Shown in pieces: positions 36,038 through 48,980 of a DNA stretch of 64,000 nucleotides; within the stretch, counting starts at the first letter, position 1; each line of letters begins with the position of its first letter. Both the position numbers and the translations under genes were made by a program. The DNA is from Climacium dendroides (Eukaryota; Streptophyta; Bryopsida; Hypnales; Climaciaceae): assembly GCA_950106755.1 (NCBI GenBank), contig OX467087.1:21146047-21210046 (forward strand), read 5' to 3'. Below the pieces are notes generated by a model. The model ran no database searches. It was given only the letters and a program-made list of their open reading frames with translations, and was not told the DNA's origin.

Positions 36038-39000
36038 GTGATTGGAAAGGGTCGGCTACTTTAGTTGACACTTAAGTATCTGTGCATCTATTGAGAACAA
36101 AAGGTGACCACAGAAATTGTCAAAATGAAGAAACTATTCTAACTTGATTTTGAGAATTTTTACTCATTACCTTGGTGATTTTTAACTCTTAACCCCTAAG
36201 TGCCTCAACACTCCAAATCTAGCCTCCTCCCAATTCATGTTTGACCATTATAATCTCATAAGCCATAAGGTGAAAACTTCTACAATTTTCCCTCAAGTTG
36301 TCTTCCCTAACCCTCTGCAATCTCAATAGAACCAACATAAATTGCAGCCATGGCCTAATTTCAAAATTTATGTTGGACGCTCAAGGATTAAAGGACATTT
36401 TTGTTCTTTGGGAGACAACCCAAAGATTCTATTACAATTATTTCAAGCCAAGCAAGCACGAGAATTGGATTCACATGGGATTTACAAAAGGAGAATTGCA
36501 TTTGATATTTGTACAAAGGAGGAAAAAATACAACAATTTTTTAAAAGAAAACTTTTGCTATTCCCACTATCCTTTGGATACAAGGCAGGAGGGGCAAAAA
36601 TGTCCTATAAGGATTAATCCTTTCATGGACAGAGTCCGTGAATGTGAATCAAACTTTATTTGTTTCTTCTATTTTTTTGCTATTTATGAGTGAAATTTTT
36701 ATTTTTTTACTTTTTTAGATGAAATAACATGTTTAGTATACACCTAAATATTTCTTTTTGAAAATTTCAAATTACCATGATCTTTTGGGGAGGAAATTGA
36801 AGAGAATTTAATTCAAATACAAAATAAACTTGAAATATTTGAAACATTTAGAATCAAAAGTGCATATATATAACTAACTCCAATTCTTTTTTAGAATGGC
36901 ATAGGTGAAGTATATTATAGTATAGAACATTATAGCATGAAGAAAACTTTTGTTTCACTTTATATTTAGAAACATAGTTATAAACCTTCAACTTCAAACT
37001 TCAATAAAATGTTCACTTTTAAGAAATTTTCAAAATTTTCAAGCAACATAAATAAAATTAAAAATAAAAGATTCATTTATTGATTTTGCTTAAGACCAAA
37101 AGAAATCATTTTGAATGTCAAAGTCAAGAATAAAAACCTGAGAAGTACAAAATATACTATATTAGAGGGTTTATAATTAATAATTCCCTAACAAAATCAT
37201 AAGACAACTAATAATGATCAATTTTGATCCCTCTCTTGGAATTGAACATTTTTCTTGAAACAAAAATAATAATAATATTAGTATTTCCGTTTAGTAATTG
37301 AATTGTTTTCAATTATTGTCAACACAAGAATCTAATCAATTTTTAATTGTTAATTGTTCACGAAAGAAATAAATGAAACTTATTTAGAGATTGAAATAAA
37401 ACTACAAGAATTATGCATTGCGACATGGTTCCTATATTTAAACTCATTAAACTTCAAAATTTTGTTGGATTCTCTTAGTATGCATGTGAGTGAATTTCAC
37501 CTTAAGGTAAAACTCATTCACAAAATTGGGCCGGACGAGGAGTGTATGGGACTCTCTAACCTAAACACCTCCAAGCAATGGACTCTTTCAATTTTTTGGT
37601 AGCATTTTCATGAATTGACCTTAAGTGAAAGAGGACCAGCCCCCCTAAATTCCTGAAAAACAAGCTCTAAACTACCTTAATCTCTTAATCAAACCTCCCA
37701 ATACTTAGGGCAACTTCTTAAGTCAAAATCACATCCAAATATGTCCTTAGAGGCCTAAAATGGTCCAAATTGAGTTCTAATTAACAATTCTAGCACACCA
37801 TGCTAGCACAAACATCTAATTTTCACTAAACCCCAAGAATTAGACTTGCATGCAAATTTAATCATCCTCAAGCATCTACTTTGACCATCCTTGCATTCAA
37901 GATCTCTTTCCATAACCATATGCAATCAAAATTGCAATCTTACAATGACAAGTGTAGAAAAGTTCATCAAAACCTCACCATTGGCCTCCTCCTAAGGCCA
38001 GTGAACACCCCTTCACTAAAACAGCTATCAACACCTCAATTCCACTCCAAATTAGGTGAGAATAGTCTTGTTTGGAAGCTAACTTGAAGGTGCATCTCCC
38101 CTTCAAAAATCAGATTCATTGATGTTGCCATACTCTTGCAGTCGCTTGCCAAAGTCACTTCTCCCAATCGAAGTGACAGCAGACCTCCTTACACAAATTC
38201 AATCGCCCCGACCTCGTCCTTGCTCCAAATGGGGCGAGTCATAGCTTCCTGGAAAGCTGACTTCAAGGCACTCCATTCCTCCAAATTTCAACTTCATTGG
38301 AGTCCTTACGCTTCTGCAATCGCTCCTCAAAGTGAATAGGTTCAAGGAGGATTCCAAAAATCTAATCTTTCACTTCATATTCTCTCCCACTCTCCCATCT
38401 GACCTCACCAAACCTCACTTTTCACCCCATTGTCACTTCAATTGAGTGAAAACCTACTCGACAAATTGACTATGATCCTCAATCAACTTCTTGCACTCAT
38501 TGTTTTCTCCCAAAAAAGACACACACACACACACACACTAGAGAGCTAAAGAAAACACAAGAGAGAAGAGAGAGAGGGGAAAGGACTCCTAACCCTAATT
38601 CGACCTTTTCCCCCAACTAACTAACTAACACTCCTAATCACTTTCATCCAAGCTAATTTATTGAAATTTCATTAAATCATTACTAATTGCCTAAATTAGA
38701 GTTTCTACCACTATATTAGTTTTCTCATAGTAGTTTTAAGTTTGATAACTTCTTTTGTGCTTTTCATATTTCTTCTTTTTTGTTGGTTTTTGATTTATAT
38801 TTAGATCCATTTTCAACTTCTAATCCTTGTTTTCAATTCCTTTTTGTATTTTTTTATCGTTTTAAATATTTTTGGGTTGAAATTTTGATCTAGTTTCTTA
38901 TCCTATGTACTAAAAGTCTTCTAACTAATGGTTATAGTTTAATTGAGGATACTAAAACTTTTGAATCTAAAACTCATATATATATTTTAATTATTTTCTA

Positions 39001-39606
39001 TTATATTAAAAGTGAACCAGTATAGTGGTTCACAATGCATTTTAGACATTATATAAAAAAATCATATGAATTTCAAAAAACTAAAAATAAATGTACAAAA
39101 TATTGATCCTACTCTAATAGAGATTGTACATTATGAGCAAGAGTTGTGAAGGGTTGATTATGGATATACTCTGAAATCAATAGATACAATTACCTTGCAA
39201 CTTAATCAAATAAGTTCTTATAAATTAATCCATTGAATTATTCTTTTTCAATAACATTTCAAATATAAAAATAAAAATTCTTTCTAAAATTAATTTCAAA
39301 TGTTAATTTGAAGATTTGTAATTGTCACTCGATTTCTTTTCTTTTCAATATAAATTTTTTTAGTTCTAACTATTGGATGATTCTATAAAAAATTTATTTT
39401 ACACATTTATTGAAATTGCTTTTGATAGATAATTATCGAATTGAAGAAGTTATTTTTTGGGTCAAACATAATTATACTCTTTGAACTATATAATATTTAT
39501 AAATATACTCTCGCAACGGAACGAGTTGCCCCACTCGTAGGGCCAGTTGATGATGTTTATCGAGAAGTGACGTCTAGATTCCAAATTCGTGGTACCAAAT
39601 TCATGC
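36038..39606. other. AT-rich intergenic DNA, repeats only
   Basis: Another TTAA-CCC-type end (TTAACCCCTAAGTGCC) lies near 36190. A somewhat GC-richer patch at about 37,900-38,640 contains a short (AC)n run at 38521-38538 and looks like a decayed repeat. No gene is supported. Confidence 0.5.
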
Positions 39607-39609
39607 AAC

Positions 39610-39772
39610 CACTACTAGAAAATTTAGATTTTTTTGTTGATTTGGACATGTTGATCATCAACACTTTTCTGTTGATTTGAACAATAATCTGTTGATTTGG
39701 ACATAAATCAACAGAAAAGTGTTGATGCTCAACACGTCCAAATCAACAAAAAACCTGAATTTTCTAGTAGTG
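39610..39772. mobile_element. CACTA-type MITE, TSD AAC
   Basis: This 163-bp, almost fully palindromic element begins CACTACTAGAAAATT and ends AATTTTCTAGTAGTG. Exact AAC duplications lie at 39607-39609 and 39773-39775. The two arms share repeated TGTTGATTTGGACAT blocks and would form a long hairpin RNA. It sits in a locally GC-richer patch (about 39,500-39,960) of unknown nature. Confidence 0.9.
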
Positions 39773-40117
39773 AACTAAACCCTGTCACATCAACACAAAC
39801 AAACTGTCTATTTGCGTTGCATTGGCTTCCTCTCCACTCGCCTAGAAATCGCCCTCCACGAGCAGGAATGAGTGCGCTATGGCCATCGTATACAATTCAG
39901 TCCCCCTTTTACATAGGATTCTTTACCCAATAAACTCCTCTAGCTAAGGTAAAGCAGCCCATTGTGGTCAGAATTTAGAGTCTACCCTCATGGCACTGCT
40001 GAAATTTTTCGAATTTTTTCCCACGTAAAGACAAGTATGAGAAATAGTGAGAGCAATTGAAATTCTAATTTTTCAGACAATGTATGAATCTGTTATGAAT
40101 TTTTGAACTGATCTATC

Positions 40118-40259
40118 CAAAAGAGTCAGTAGGCTACCTGATAACCAACAAAAACTATATCTAATATGTTCATCTTAATCACCTAAAGCAAAAGAGTCAG
40201 TAGCCTACCTCATAACCAACAAAAACTATATCTAATATGTTCATCTTAATCACCTAAAG
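40118..40259. repeat. 71-bp tandem duplication
   Basis: Two adjacent 71-bp copies (40118-40188, 40189-40259) differ at only about two positions. They are much more alike than any other repeat pair in the AT-rich part, so the duplication is recent. Noncoding. Confidence 0.9.
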
Positions 40260-40488
40260 CAATCATAATAATTTCTAGTGTGAAGGGCCTTGAAATTGGA
40301 ATTTCTATTACACCAAGGAAACATTTTTTTGGAGTAAAAGTAATCTAATTTTGCACTAAGTAGCTCTGGTTGTAGACTTTCATGTGCCAAGGAATTCAAC
40401 ACAAGACAATTGGTCCAAGACAATTACTAGAGGTTAGTAATTTCTCCAGCAATATCAATGATAAAAATAATTGCCTTGCACACTCTAT

Positions 40489-40880
40489 ATTACTATCATA
40501 CTACTAAAATCATAATTCCCTCTGTAATATCACAAATGCTACCATTAATACTAGGCTCATGTTTGCTATGCTATGCATTCATTGTATCACATATTATTAA
40601 AATTTTGATCTATTTGAATAGAATACATGATAATGATTTCAATAAGTCTTTAAAATAATTATTTTTAGTATTTTGTAAGAATATTTTCAATCATGCATAC
40701 ATAGAAATCATATTTTCACACAATGTGATATTACTGAAATAGAGTAGTAGTTTGCAATCACCTCTATAATATCACTTTTACAAAGGGTGATATTATAGAA
40801 ATAATGTAGTCGTTGCAATTGAAGTGATATTAAAGAGGATCCATAGGGTGATATTATAGAGGTAGCAATTTCATTGCTTC
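40489..40880. repeat. Inverted repeats of a GTGATATTATAGAGG motif
   Basis: The motif occurs at least four times in both orientations, at about 40531, 40761, 40788 and 40849. The pair near 40761/40788 can form a short hairpin. The spacing suggests a degenerate foldback element, but its ends are not resolved. Confidence 0.5.
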
Positions 40881-41560
40881 TCTTAGCTTTATACTTCTTT
40901 GCACTTCTATGATTTTGTGCTTTTGTGAGCTTTGAGCTTTTGTGATTTCAAAATTCTATTGCTACTACCAAATGATTTGAGAAATCTCGTGAGAAATTTA
41001 TTAGATTGAACCAATTTTGGATTTCACAACAATTAAATTGTTCACGAAGCTTTTGAGATTTACAAGTTTTTCCTTTAAATTCTTCTATTTGGGTTGCCAT
41101 TGTTTGTAGCAACTGAGTCAAATTTCTAATGCATTTTAATGTATGTGTAACTTTTACCGTATTCATCATTGCATTTATTTCATTCGTCATTCATTAAATT
41201 TCTATTGTTTATTTCAGTATATGCTTATTTATTTAAAAAATTATATGAAGATTTTAGTAATTTTTGTCTAAAGATTTATTGAAATTCTTGCTTTTTATTC
41301 TATCTAATACATAAAAATTCTTATAAAATTCTAATGGTGAAAGCAAGCGCCAACCGCTAGTGTGAATACTAAAGAAACAAGTAAAGGAATATTGCCTTGT
41401 TTTTAAAATAATCTAACTGGTTGTGCTAATATTTAGATTGAGATGTGTCAGTTTGTTAATAGAATCCCATAAGAGGAGATTTTATCCAAATTGGTGCATA
41501 ATATACCTTTGGAAAACTCTCAACAATACCTTTAAACTACAATTTTCTGATACCAAATAT

Positions 41561-41784
41561 CACTACAAGATAAAAGAGTGTTTTAAGTGAATTATTAAAT
41601 ATAGTCCTAAACATAGGATTGTAAGTAATGACCTTTAAGGGGATTTTTAGTAATAATTTACTAGAAATATATGTGTTTTTAGTAAAAAGAATTACTAAAA
41701 ATCTCCTTAAAGGTCATTACTTATAATCTTATGTCTAAGACTATACTTAAAAATTTCACTTAAACACCTCTTTCTCTTGTAGTG
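41561..41784. mobile_element. CACTA-type MITE, TSD TAT
   Basis: The 224-bp element starts CACTACAAGATAAAAGAG and ends CTCTTGTAGTG, flanked by exact TAT duplications (41558-41560, 41785-41787). The arms are inverted copies over most of the length (for example AATGACCTTTAAGG against CCTTAAAGGTCATT), leaving a short centre. Noncoding. Confidence 0.9.
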
Positions 41785-41906
41785 TATGGAAGGTTACAAA
41801 AGAAATTGATCAAACTTCTATTGTAGTTCAAACCGGGGTTCAAATTCAATTATCAAATTTGGCCAAGTTAATAATTAACAAACTCTATGAACTATATATT
41901 CTTTCC

Positions 41907-42456
41907 TTAAACCCTAAATGACCAAGTGACAATTTAATGTATATAAAAAGTCTTGGGTAACTACACAGAAAGTTTATTTTAGTTAGATGTTCATAAAATT
42001 TTGATAAAAAGGTGTAAACATGTACTTCCTTCATGGGAATATAATTTTTATTCCCAATTAGATGCCCAGATCAAAGTTATGATGCCCTAAACTTTCTAGG
42101 CAACTTGGGCAACATAGACAAAATTCCTCCTACTTCTAAATTTGGCAAATATGTAACTAACATGATATAGGAAAAAAATTAACCATATGTAGAGCAAAAA
42201 TCTCACTTTAGGAAGAATTAAAGTTTGCTAACCCTATTGGGCAAAGTAAATTAAAAAAAACTTTTTTTTCTAACTTCATACATTATATAATCTTTCAATC
42301 TCAATAGTCAAAGTTTTTGAATTTTTTTTCATACATTCCCATGGTAGTCTAGTACAAATTTGTGCAATTAATTTTAAAAAAAAATTCATTGCCCTCCAAA
42401 GTGCTAGTATTTTGACAATTTTTGTTCAAAATGTACCTCAATCTTTTAGGGATTAA
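41907..42456 (+). mobile_element. TTAA-CCC family TIR element (type A)
   Basis: The ends are TTAAACCCTAAATGACC and CAATCTTTTAGGGATTAA. It is collinear with 8595-9150 over its whole 550 bp in the same orientation, which makes the two boundaries mutually supporting. Noncoding. Confidence 0.65.
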
Positions 42457-42978
42457 ATCATGTGGCAAAGTTCACTTGTTTTTCCTTCACCAATTAGTGA
42501 CAATGACATGTGAACAATCAACAAATGCTTCAATTATCTTCAATTAGATTTTACCAACTTCTTAAGCACATGAAAGTATAACCTACTTGCTTAGAGTCAT
42601 TTCATTATACACATTCTTATGAGTTTTCTTTATCAACACAAAATTCAACATCAAAGTTGGAAATGAGGTACTCCATGACTTTGGCAACTATGAAAGTCAA
42701 TGTTGATCTTCAAGCTACCAAATAGTTGAGGAAAATCTAATCAGGAGTACATTCTACACAACTAGATGTCTAAGATCCATTAGTTTTGTTCGTAGAAGTC
42801 AAATCAATTCCCTTTGAAATCAATAGCACAATTTCAGCTTTTAGTCCAATCATAAGTGAGGATTACGTGCCTCTTACACAACAAATTAGCTCAATCTCTT
42901 AAGTGTAAAGCATCCCTATCTAAGATTCTCATTGTAATCTCAATAGAGAGCTCCAAATTATCACTAGTGCCGCACCCA

Positions 42979-43532
42979 TTAACCCCTACATGTCTAAGGC
43001 CTTTTTTAAAATTCTTGAAGTTTACTTGAATCCAAACAAAAAAACCCAAGTTTTGATTAGTTTTATCAATTTCCTTAAAATTGTAACCATATGAATTCAA
43101 AAAAAAAGTTGAAGATCAAGAGCCATAGATTACAAAGAAAAAGAAAAGAAAACAATATCACTAATAAATTAAAAGGTTATAATGTTTGATCAAGACAATC
43201 AATTAATTTTTTTAAAACTTCTCAAAATTTAGCCTATAATTTCTTTAAATGGATTTCCATTGTAATTTTTTTCTTTAAGATCCAATGTATTTGAGGCTCA
43301 TCCCCATGAGCAAATCTCAACATAAAAAAACTCACAATTTGCAATGGATATCCTTGCACAAAATTTTCAACAGACAAATCATGAACAATTTTTTCAAAAT
43401 CAGATTTTCGATGCTTCAAATTGACTTTATAAGGTATTCAACTCAAAAAAAACTATCAAAAATGGTACTTCAGATTTTATATAACTTCCAAGTTTAGTCA
43501 ACACCAAAATATCTTGGGCATTTAGGGGTTAA
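42979..43532 (+). mobile_element. TTAA-CCC family TIR element (type C), best-preserved ends
   Basis: The left end is TTAACCCCTACATGTCTAAG and the right end is the complement of TTAACCCCTAAATGCCCAAG. The 554-bp interior is collinear with 9634-10275 and, inverted, 6645-7300. It ends immediately before the gene-like sequence downstream of the cytochrome b5 gene. Confidence 0.7.
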
Positions 43533-44041
43533 CAGCAGGGTTGCAAACAGTTTAACCCAGTGAGGGCGCCCAACACTAGAAGTGTCTGATGAAAGAACGA
43601 CTTGCAGAAGAAAACAGAATGACTTTGTAGTGGGCAGCATCCTTCCAGAGTTAAAACACCAAAAAGTCAGTTGCTACTTAGCTTACAAATCCAAGAATTG
43701 TCCCAACACTTCATCAAAGTTCAGTAAGAGGACATATCAATGCAGAGTCAAAAGTGCTAGGCATCGCACTCGTATTCAGAAACCAACAGCGTCCATAATA
43801 TACACAAATAATCTGAACTGTCTATAATGATGATCAGCCAAAAAAATGTTGAATAGAGCGATTATTGTACTTCAAATGGAAGAAAATATGGAAGTCACAT
43901 TCATCTTTCTATATGCCATGCATCGGTACCCCAGTCCTAATATGAAGTGCTATACCTCTATCTAATACCTACCCTAAACCCAAGCACCAGAGGAATCCAC
44001 GGCCAGCAACCATGTACTGGACAAGAGAAGGAACACACCTT
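43533..44041 (-). other. Probable 3' UTR of the cytochrome b5 gene
   Basis: Composition is gene-like from just right of the TIR element to the cytochrome b5 stop codon. No coding frame is supported. Assignment as 3' UTR is an inference from position and composition. Confidence 0.45.
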
Positions 44042-45759
44042 TCACTTGTTCTTAACATCTTCACTCTTGGTTAAAAACCGCACTGCCACAGCCAACGCAA
44101 GAATAGCAAGAGGGACAACGAACTGCAATATCCTGATGAGAAACTCAGAACTCTTATCAGGATTGTAAGTAGCTTGCTTGGCGGGTGTGAATGTGGGCTT
44201 GGAAGGAAATGTGGAAGGGTCAATTTCACCGACGTAGTATTCGTCCATCATGGCTCTTGCACTAGTGCTGTGACCTACATCCTCGAAGTCATCAGTGGCA
44301 TCCTTCCCTGAAATCCATCGAACAAAAATATTGTTATGTTTGATCCACATCATCATAAAAATCCCATATAACATCATATTTACACTTCACTCTTTCCCGA
44401 AAACAAATTGGGGTCAGAAGTTCACCACCGTTCCAAAGGTCCTTCTCATGTGAGACCTTTTGCCATGAATAGGCCATAAGTAAAATAAATGTTACTAACA
44501 AGTACTACCTCTGTCTCAAAACAAATCCACGGTCTCTAGTGGGAAATTAGTCGGAGTAGCATAGATTTATTTTGAGACAAGGGAGTAAATATTTAGAGTC
44601 CAGTGAATATAGGACAATGCAAAACAGATGAAGCCTATCCCCAGCTTTACTCAGCCTATGAGAATAAACTCATGACTTACAATATTCAAATAATACACAT
44701 TTACCCTGTGAGAAAAAATTTATAATTTTTCCATTTGATATTCCAGATACCGCATAGAAATCCTATAAAAAATAACGACAAAAATCACATTACAAATTTC
44801 GATTCAATAAGAAAAAACACCCAAGGCCACGCGCAAAGGTTTCCTATCCTAATTGCTCATCAGCACTTGCAAAACATGTTCCATACCAATTCCTTACATC
44901 AATTGATTTCCACAATCTACTCTCAAACGACTCACAAAAGACACGTGCTTCACAAACAGAAGGTGATTGTCAAACAAGCCTATGCACTGTCCACCATACC
45001 AGTAGCGGAGAGCAGAACCTCGTCACCTCCTGGGTGATCTTCAAGGAACTTGGTAACATCATAAACCTGCAACCACGAAAAATTGCATAAGAACTAACTA
45101 TCAATTGCCGGAGTGACAAAAGACGATTCAAATGAGGGTTAAACCTGTTCCAAGAAGGAAACACACTCCATCAGAACTCTTCTAGAAAGCTAGAAAGCTA
45201 AAAAAAAAAAAAAATACTCCCTCCGTCCCGAAATAAGTGTCCGTTTGAAAACACACGATACGTATTTCATTGATCATATTGTGAGAAGCATAGATCCAGA
45301 AAGGTTCAAATTTCATGTCATCAGAATCAATGAAGTTATATATGTTCATTGGAACCTAAATAAAATTGGGCAGAAAAAAGTCTCTATGTGATCTGCTCAA
45401 AACAAGCTTAAAAAACATAAGGTCCAATTAGGACACTTATTCCAGGACGGAGGGAGTAAAAAAAATGAATCACAGCTGATATATTACGAAACCAAATCAA
45501 AGAATCAAGAACAAATATTTCTTCCCGCTCAAGACATCATAAATCGAAGAAAAAGAAAAAGAAAAAGACTACAATCTGAATCCCAAGAAAACCCTAAACC
45601 CAAGACCAGCACCACAGTCTCGTCGGCTATTACTACTTGCTCCGATTTGCAGTAAGACCATGACAACAAGAAGGTCACCTTTCCGCCGATGACCAGCCAG
45701 CAATCCCTGGCGTGGTTGTGTGCCGAAACCTCTTCCAATGAGAACACCTTCGTCTCCAT
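44042..45759 (-). CDS. Microsomal cytochrome b5, tail-anchored, three exons
   Basis: Cytochrome b5 is a small heme protein on the ER surface that passes electrons to desaturases, hydroxylases and some P450s. Exons (minus strand): 45759-45679, 45066-45000, 44307-44042, giving 137 residues, normal for plant isoforms. The heme ligands are His38 in the HPGG motif and His62 in DVGHS. A hydrophobic segment at about 104-125 followed by a short charged tail fits C-terminal ER anchoring. The ATG at 45759 is followed by G and has a purine at -3. All introns are GT-AG with phases 0 and 1. Each intron contains a small Stowaway-like element. The divergent 5' flank returns to AT-rich DNA at about 45,960. 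Confidence 0.95.
44505..44585. mobile_element. Short Stowaway-like MITE in cytochrome b5 intron 2
   Basis: The 81-bp element starts CTACCTCTGTCTCAAAAC. The complement of its right end is CTCCCTTGTCTCAAAATAAA. Both sides are flanked by TA. Small size, TA target and CTCCCT-type ends fit the Stowaway (Tc1/mariner) group, although the ends are more diverged than those of the copy in intron 1. Confidence 0.7.
45217..45456. mobile_element. Stowaway MITE in cytochrome b5 intron 1
   Basis: The 240-bp element begins CTCCCTCCGTCCCGAAATAA. The complement of its right end begins CTCCCTCCGTCCTGGAATAA. Both sides are flanked by TA. These termini match the canonical Stowaway signature well known from flowering plants, especially grasses. 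No transposase is encoded. Confidence 0.9.
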
Positions 45760-45959
45760 AGCGAACGCCTCCGTCTCCACAGAATTTCGCAGAAGCGGAA
45801 GAGAAAAAAGAAGTTGCAAGGGCAACTCTGATCCCGCGGGGTCGCTCCCTGCCCGTGTACGAGCTGTTGATCGAGAGCAGCACGGCAACAATGTGCGAAA
45901 GAGGTGCCGCAGACTCTTATACGACTTGGGAGAGAAGTAGATTTCAGGAACTCAATAAT

Positions 45960-48900
45960 CGGTGCGTCTAGAATTTGAGGATGTACTCAGCATGTAGAGT
46001 CTAGGTTTGGTAGATTTCGTAAGGATGAATTCTGTTTGTATTGGATGAATGTGGATGAAGAGTACTGGTAAAGATGCCTGTCGTGTAGGTGTATCTTTCA
46101 ATTGTCTTCTACACAATTCACAATTATTTACGTGAAGACTTTATTACTTTACACCCACATTGCACCATGTGTAAGTTATTGAAGTCATTCTCCAATGATA
46201 GTTTTGGTCCAACAATATTGTGGTGATTTGAGACCAAAATTGTGATAGTCTCTTTCCAAGCAAGACTATAATATTATTTTTTTGGATTTCTTTTAGTAAA
46301 TGTTATCATATAATCTTTTAGTTAAGTACTTCAAGTACATAACATTGTTTATCTAAGTATGTTCTTTCTTCCTCAATTCTCTCATTGTCCCTGTGAAAGA
46401 CTGAAAATGTATTTCAAATCAACTCATGTAATTTTAATTTTTGATGAGGTTTTTTGAAAAAAAAATCTTAAGGTAGAAAATCACATTAGCTTTATGGAAA
46501 TGTATGCTACAATAAGCTCAAAATGAGAGAAACTAGGCAACAAAAAAATCCACAAAATTTTGAAATTAGTTAATTAATTTTCCTCATAGATTATGTTTTT
46601 GTCTACTTAGAAAGTTTTGATTCATTCCATTTGGATTTGTGATGTGATAGTCATGGAGCTACTTGTTTTGAGGGCAATCATAGAAACTTCTTGAAGAATA
46701 ACATACTAGATTTATTTTGTATTCAATTTTCATTTTTTTCCAAAAAGAATTTTTTTGACAAGGTTAGCTATGCTTGCTAGAACAATCTTACTATTGGAAT
46801 TAGTCCATTTCAATTCCATCTTAGAACTAGTAACAATTTAGTTTTTCCTTCAATCTTGTACCAACTTCTACTTCACAATTTTTTGAAGAATGAAAATAAT
46901 GCATTTATAAAAATAAAAATAAAATACTATACTTTCAATTCAAATCTCCAATATAAAAAATCTTTAAATCAAAATATTTAGTGCAAAATTTTTAAGTTAT
47001 GGAGATTCAAAGTCAAGTAATCTAGTTAAAGAATGTACTCCAAAATCCACTTTCTTTACTTTAAAGGCAAATATCTTGCAATCTACGTGGTGAAATTTTC
47101 TGAAATTTCTTCTACACATTCATACACTAGTCTAGTGCAAGATCCTATAGTTAAATATGAATTAAAATTAAAATTAAAATTAATTATAATTTTTTTGCTC
47201 TTTGCAATAGAAATGGTGGTTTGGAGTGGTTTTTGATGAAGAAAGGGCTTTAGAACTTTAGGGGGTTAAAAACAATTCATTGTGGGATACTTGGAGAGCA
47301 ACTTTGAGTAAACTTTTGCAAGATGAATGAATGGCCAAAGAACATTTTTGCATAAAAGTTGGCATGGAATAGGGATACTTTTTTGGTTAAAATATTATGG
47401 TATATCTTCCTAAAATTTTTTAAGTGAAAATCTTCTCTAAGTGCATGATCTTGATTTCTAAACTTCAAGACTAGTCCTCCCTAAAGATGAAGTTTTGTCT
47501 AAAAATTTGTAGTAAGAAATGCATGTCCTATAAATAGTGTAAGGTAGGATGCTCTTAAAGCGCCCTTTTAAGGGTTGGTCTGCCTTTTCATAGGTTTTTG
47601 TAGATAAAAATATTTTTAGATAATTTTTCAAAAAAAGAAAATTAGATGTGAAACTTAACACAAGTGGTTTTTTATCTTTACAAGAATTTTTGAAATACTC
47701 ATGAATTTTCAAAATCCAAATATTGGGGGGTGTAGGAACCTATTTGTGACCATAGATCTCCCAAAATCCATCCACTTGCAACTTGTAAAGAAATGTGAGG
47801 AAATCAAAAACAATGATTGGCTCTTGCGATAAAAAAAATTAATTTTTTCTAGATTCATTCAATGGCTAAGGTGGTTCATTTAAGGATCACCTCATCTCCA
47901 TTCTCTAGCTAATAATAGGGGTTATTTGAAAGAGATGGGTGGTTTTAGAGCAAACTACCTTATTGTAACCTCTAAAGGATGGGTTTGACAACCTTACAAG
48001 AGAAATTTTTGAAAGTTGCCATTTAGTTTCATACATTTACCAAAATTGAAATAAATTTTTTTTTTTTTTACTTTAATTGTACTTAAGTTTAGTAGACTAT
48101 TTTATAAATATATGGAAAAATTTCAGCCCATTTCACAATGTGGATTGAAAGATTATAACATAATTTGAAGTGAAAAACAATTTTTTTCATTCCTATGAGG
48201 CAAAGTTAATAGATTTTGATCCTCTTGCAATAAAATTTTTGCTTTACACCATTGAGTACTACATCTTGTTTGGTGTACACATACAAATTTCGTGAAGCAA
48301 ATAAGTCGTCTATCATACTCTAAATCACCTTACAATGCAAGGAATTCAAATACACTAGCAATGCAATAGTCATTTTTTGATGACTTCTTTTGCAATGAAG
48401 ACATTTTTATTTGAAATTGAAACAATGAAAACTTAGAGACACACTTGGAATATGAGGAAAAAATTTCAAGAATTTTGATAGCATTCATTTTAAAATGATG
48501 AAGTTTGTAGTTAGAAGAAAATATTTTCTTTCAAACTTATCCAACAAGGTTAGTAGAATTTTGACTCCTCTTGGAATGAAATTTTTTTCATTGAAAGTAG
48601 TTTTTTTTCACAATTACATATCTTTTTGGTGAACTCTCATAATCTTCAATTAGAATGGAATTTGTGATGCGTAACTTCAATTTTTTAAGGACTTTCACAA
48701 ATCTTATGGCTACATATAGTACTTCATTACAAAAGAAAACCATATTACATTCACAATTCTATTTTTTGGTATTTCAAGGTCTTCCACCTCACTTACAATG
48801 CATCTAGGTATTAAAGGCTTAACAAATGTCAAAATGAAACACAAAAGGTTTACTAGTCTAAGGTAAGACCACCCATTCCTAATCAAAGACCCATACCCAA

Positions 48901-48980
48901 CCTATAAGATGTAGTTAGTTCCAACCAAAGTTGGAACAAATTTCAAATCAAAGCTTAAAGATTTTTTTTTTCCTTTTCAA
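45960..48980. other. AT-rich intergenic DNA with type B repeat
   Basis: No gene is supported. Sequence at about 46745-47269 matches type B elements and ends in TTTAGGGGGTTAA at 47269; the left end is unresolved. The remainder is AT-rich with homopolymer runs. Confidence 0.5.

Noticed and set aside
36298..36693. 131-codon plus-strand frame in AT-rich DNA
   Set aside because: It overlaps a TTAA-CCC repeat end and its Phe/Lys/Asn-rich content is what AT-rich noncoding DNA yields.
37900..38640. LTR retrotransposon fragment suggested by GC-richer repeats
   Set aside because: No primer-binding site, polypurine tract, paired LTRs or gag/pol-like frame could be seen, so it is left as unclassified repeat DNA.
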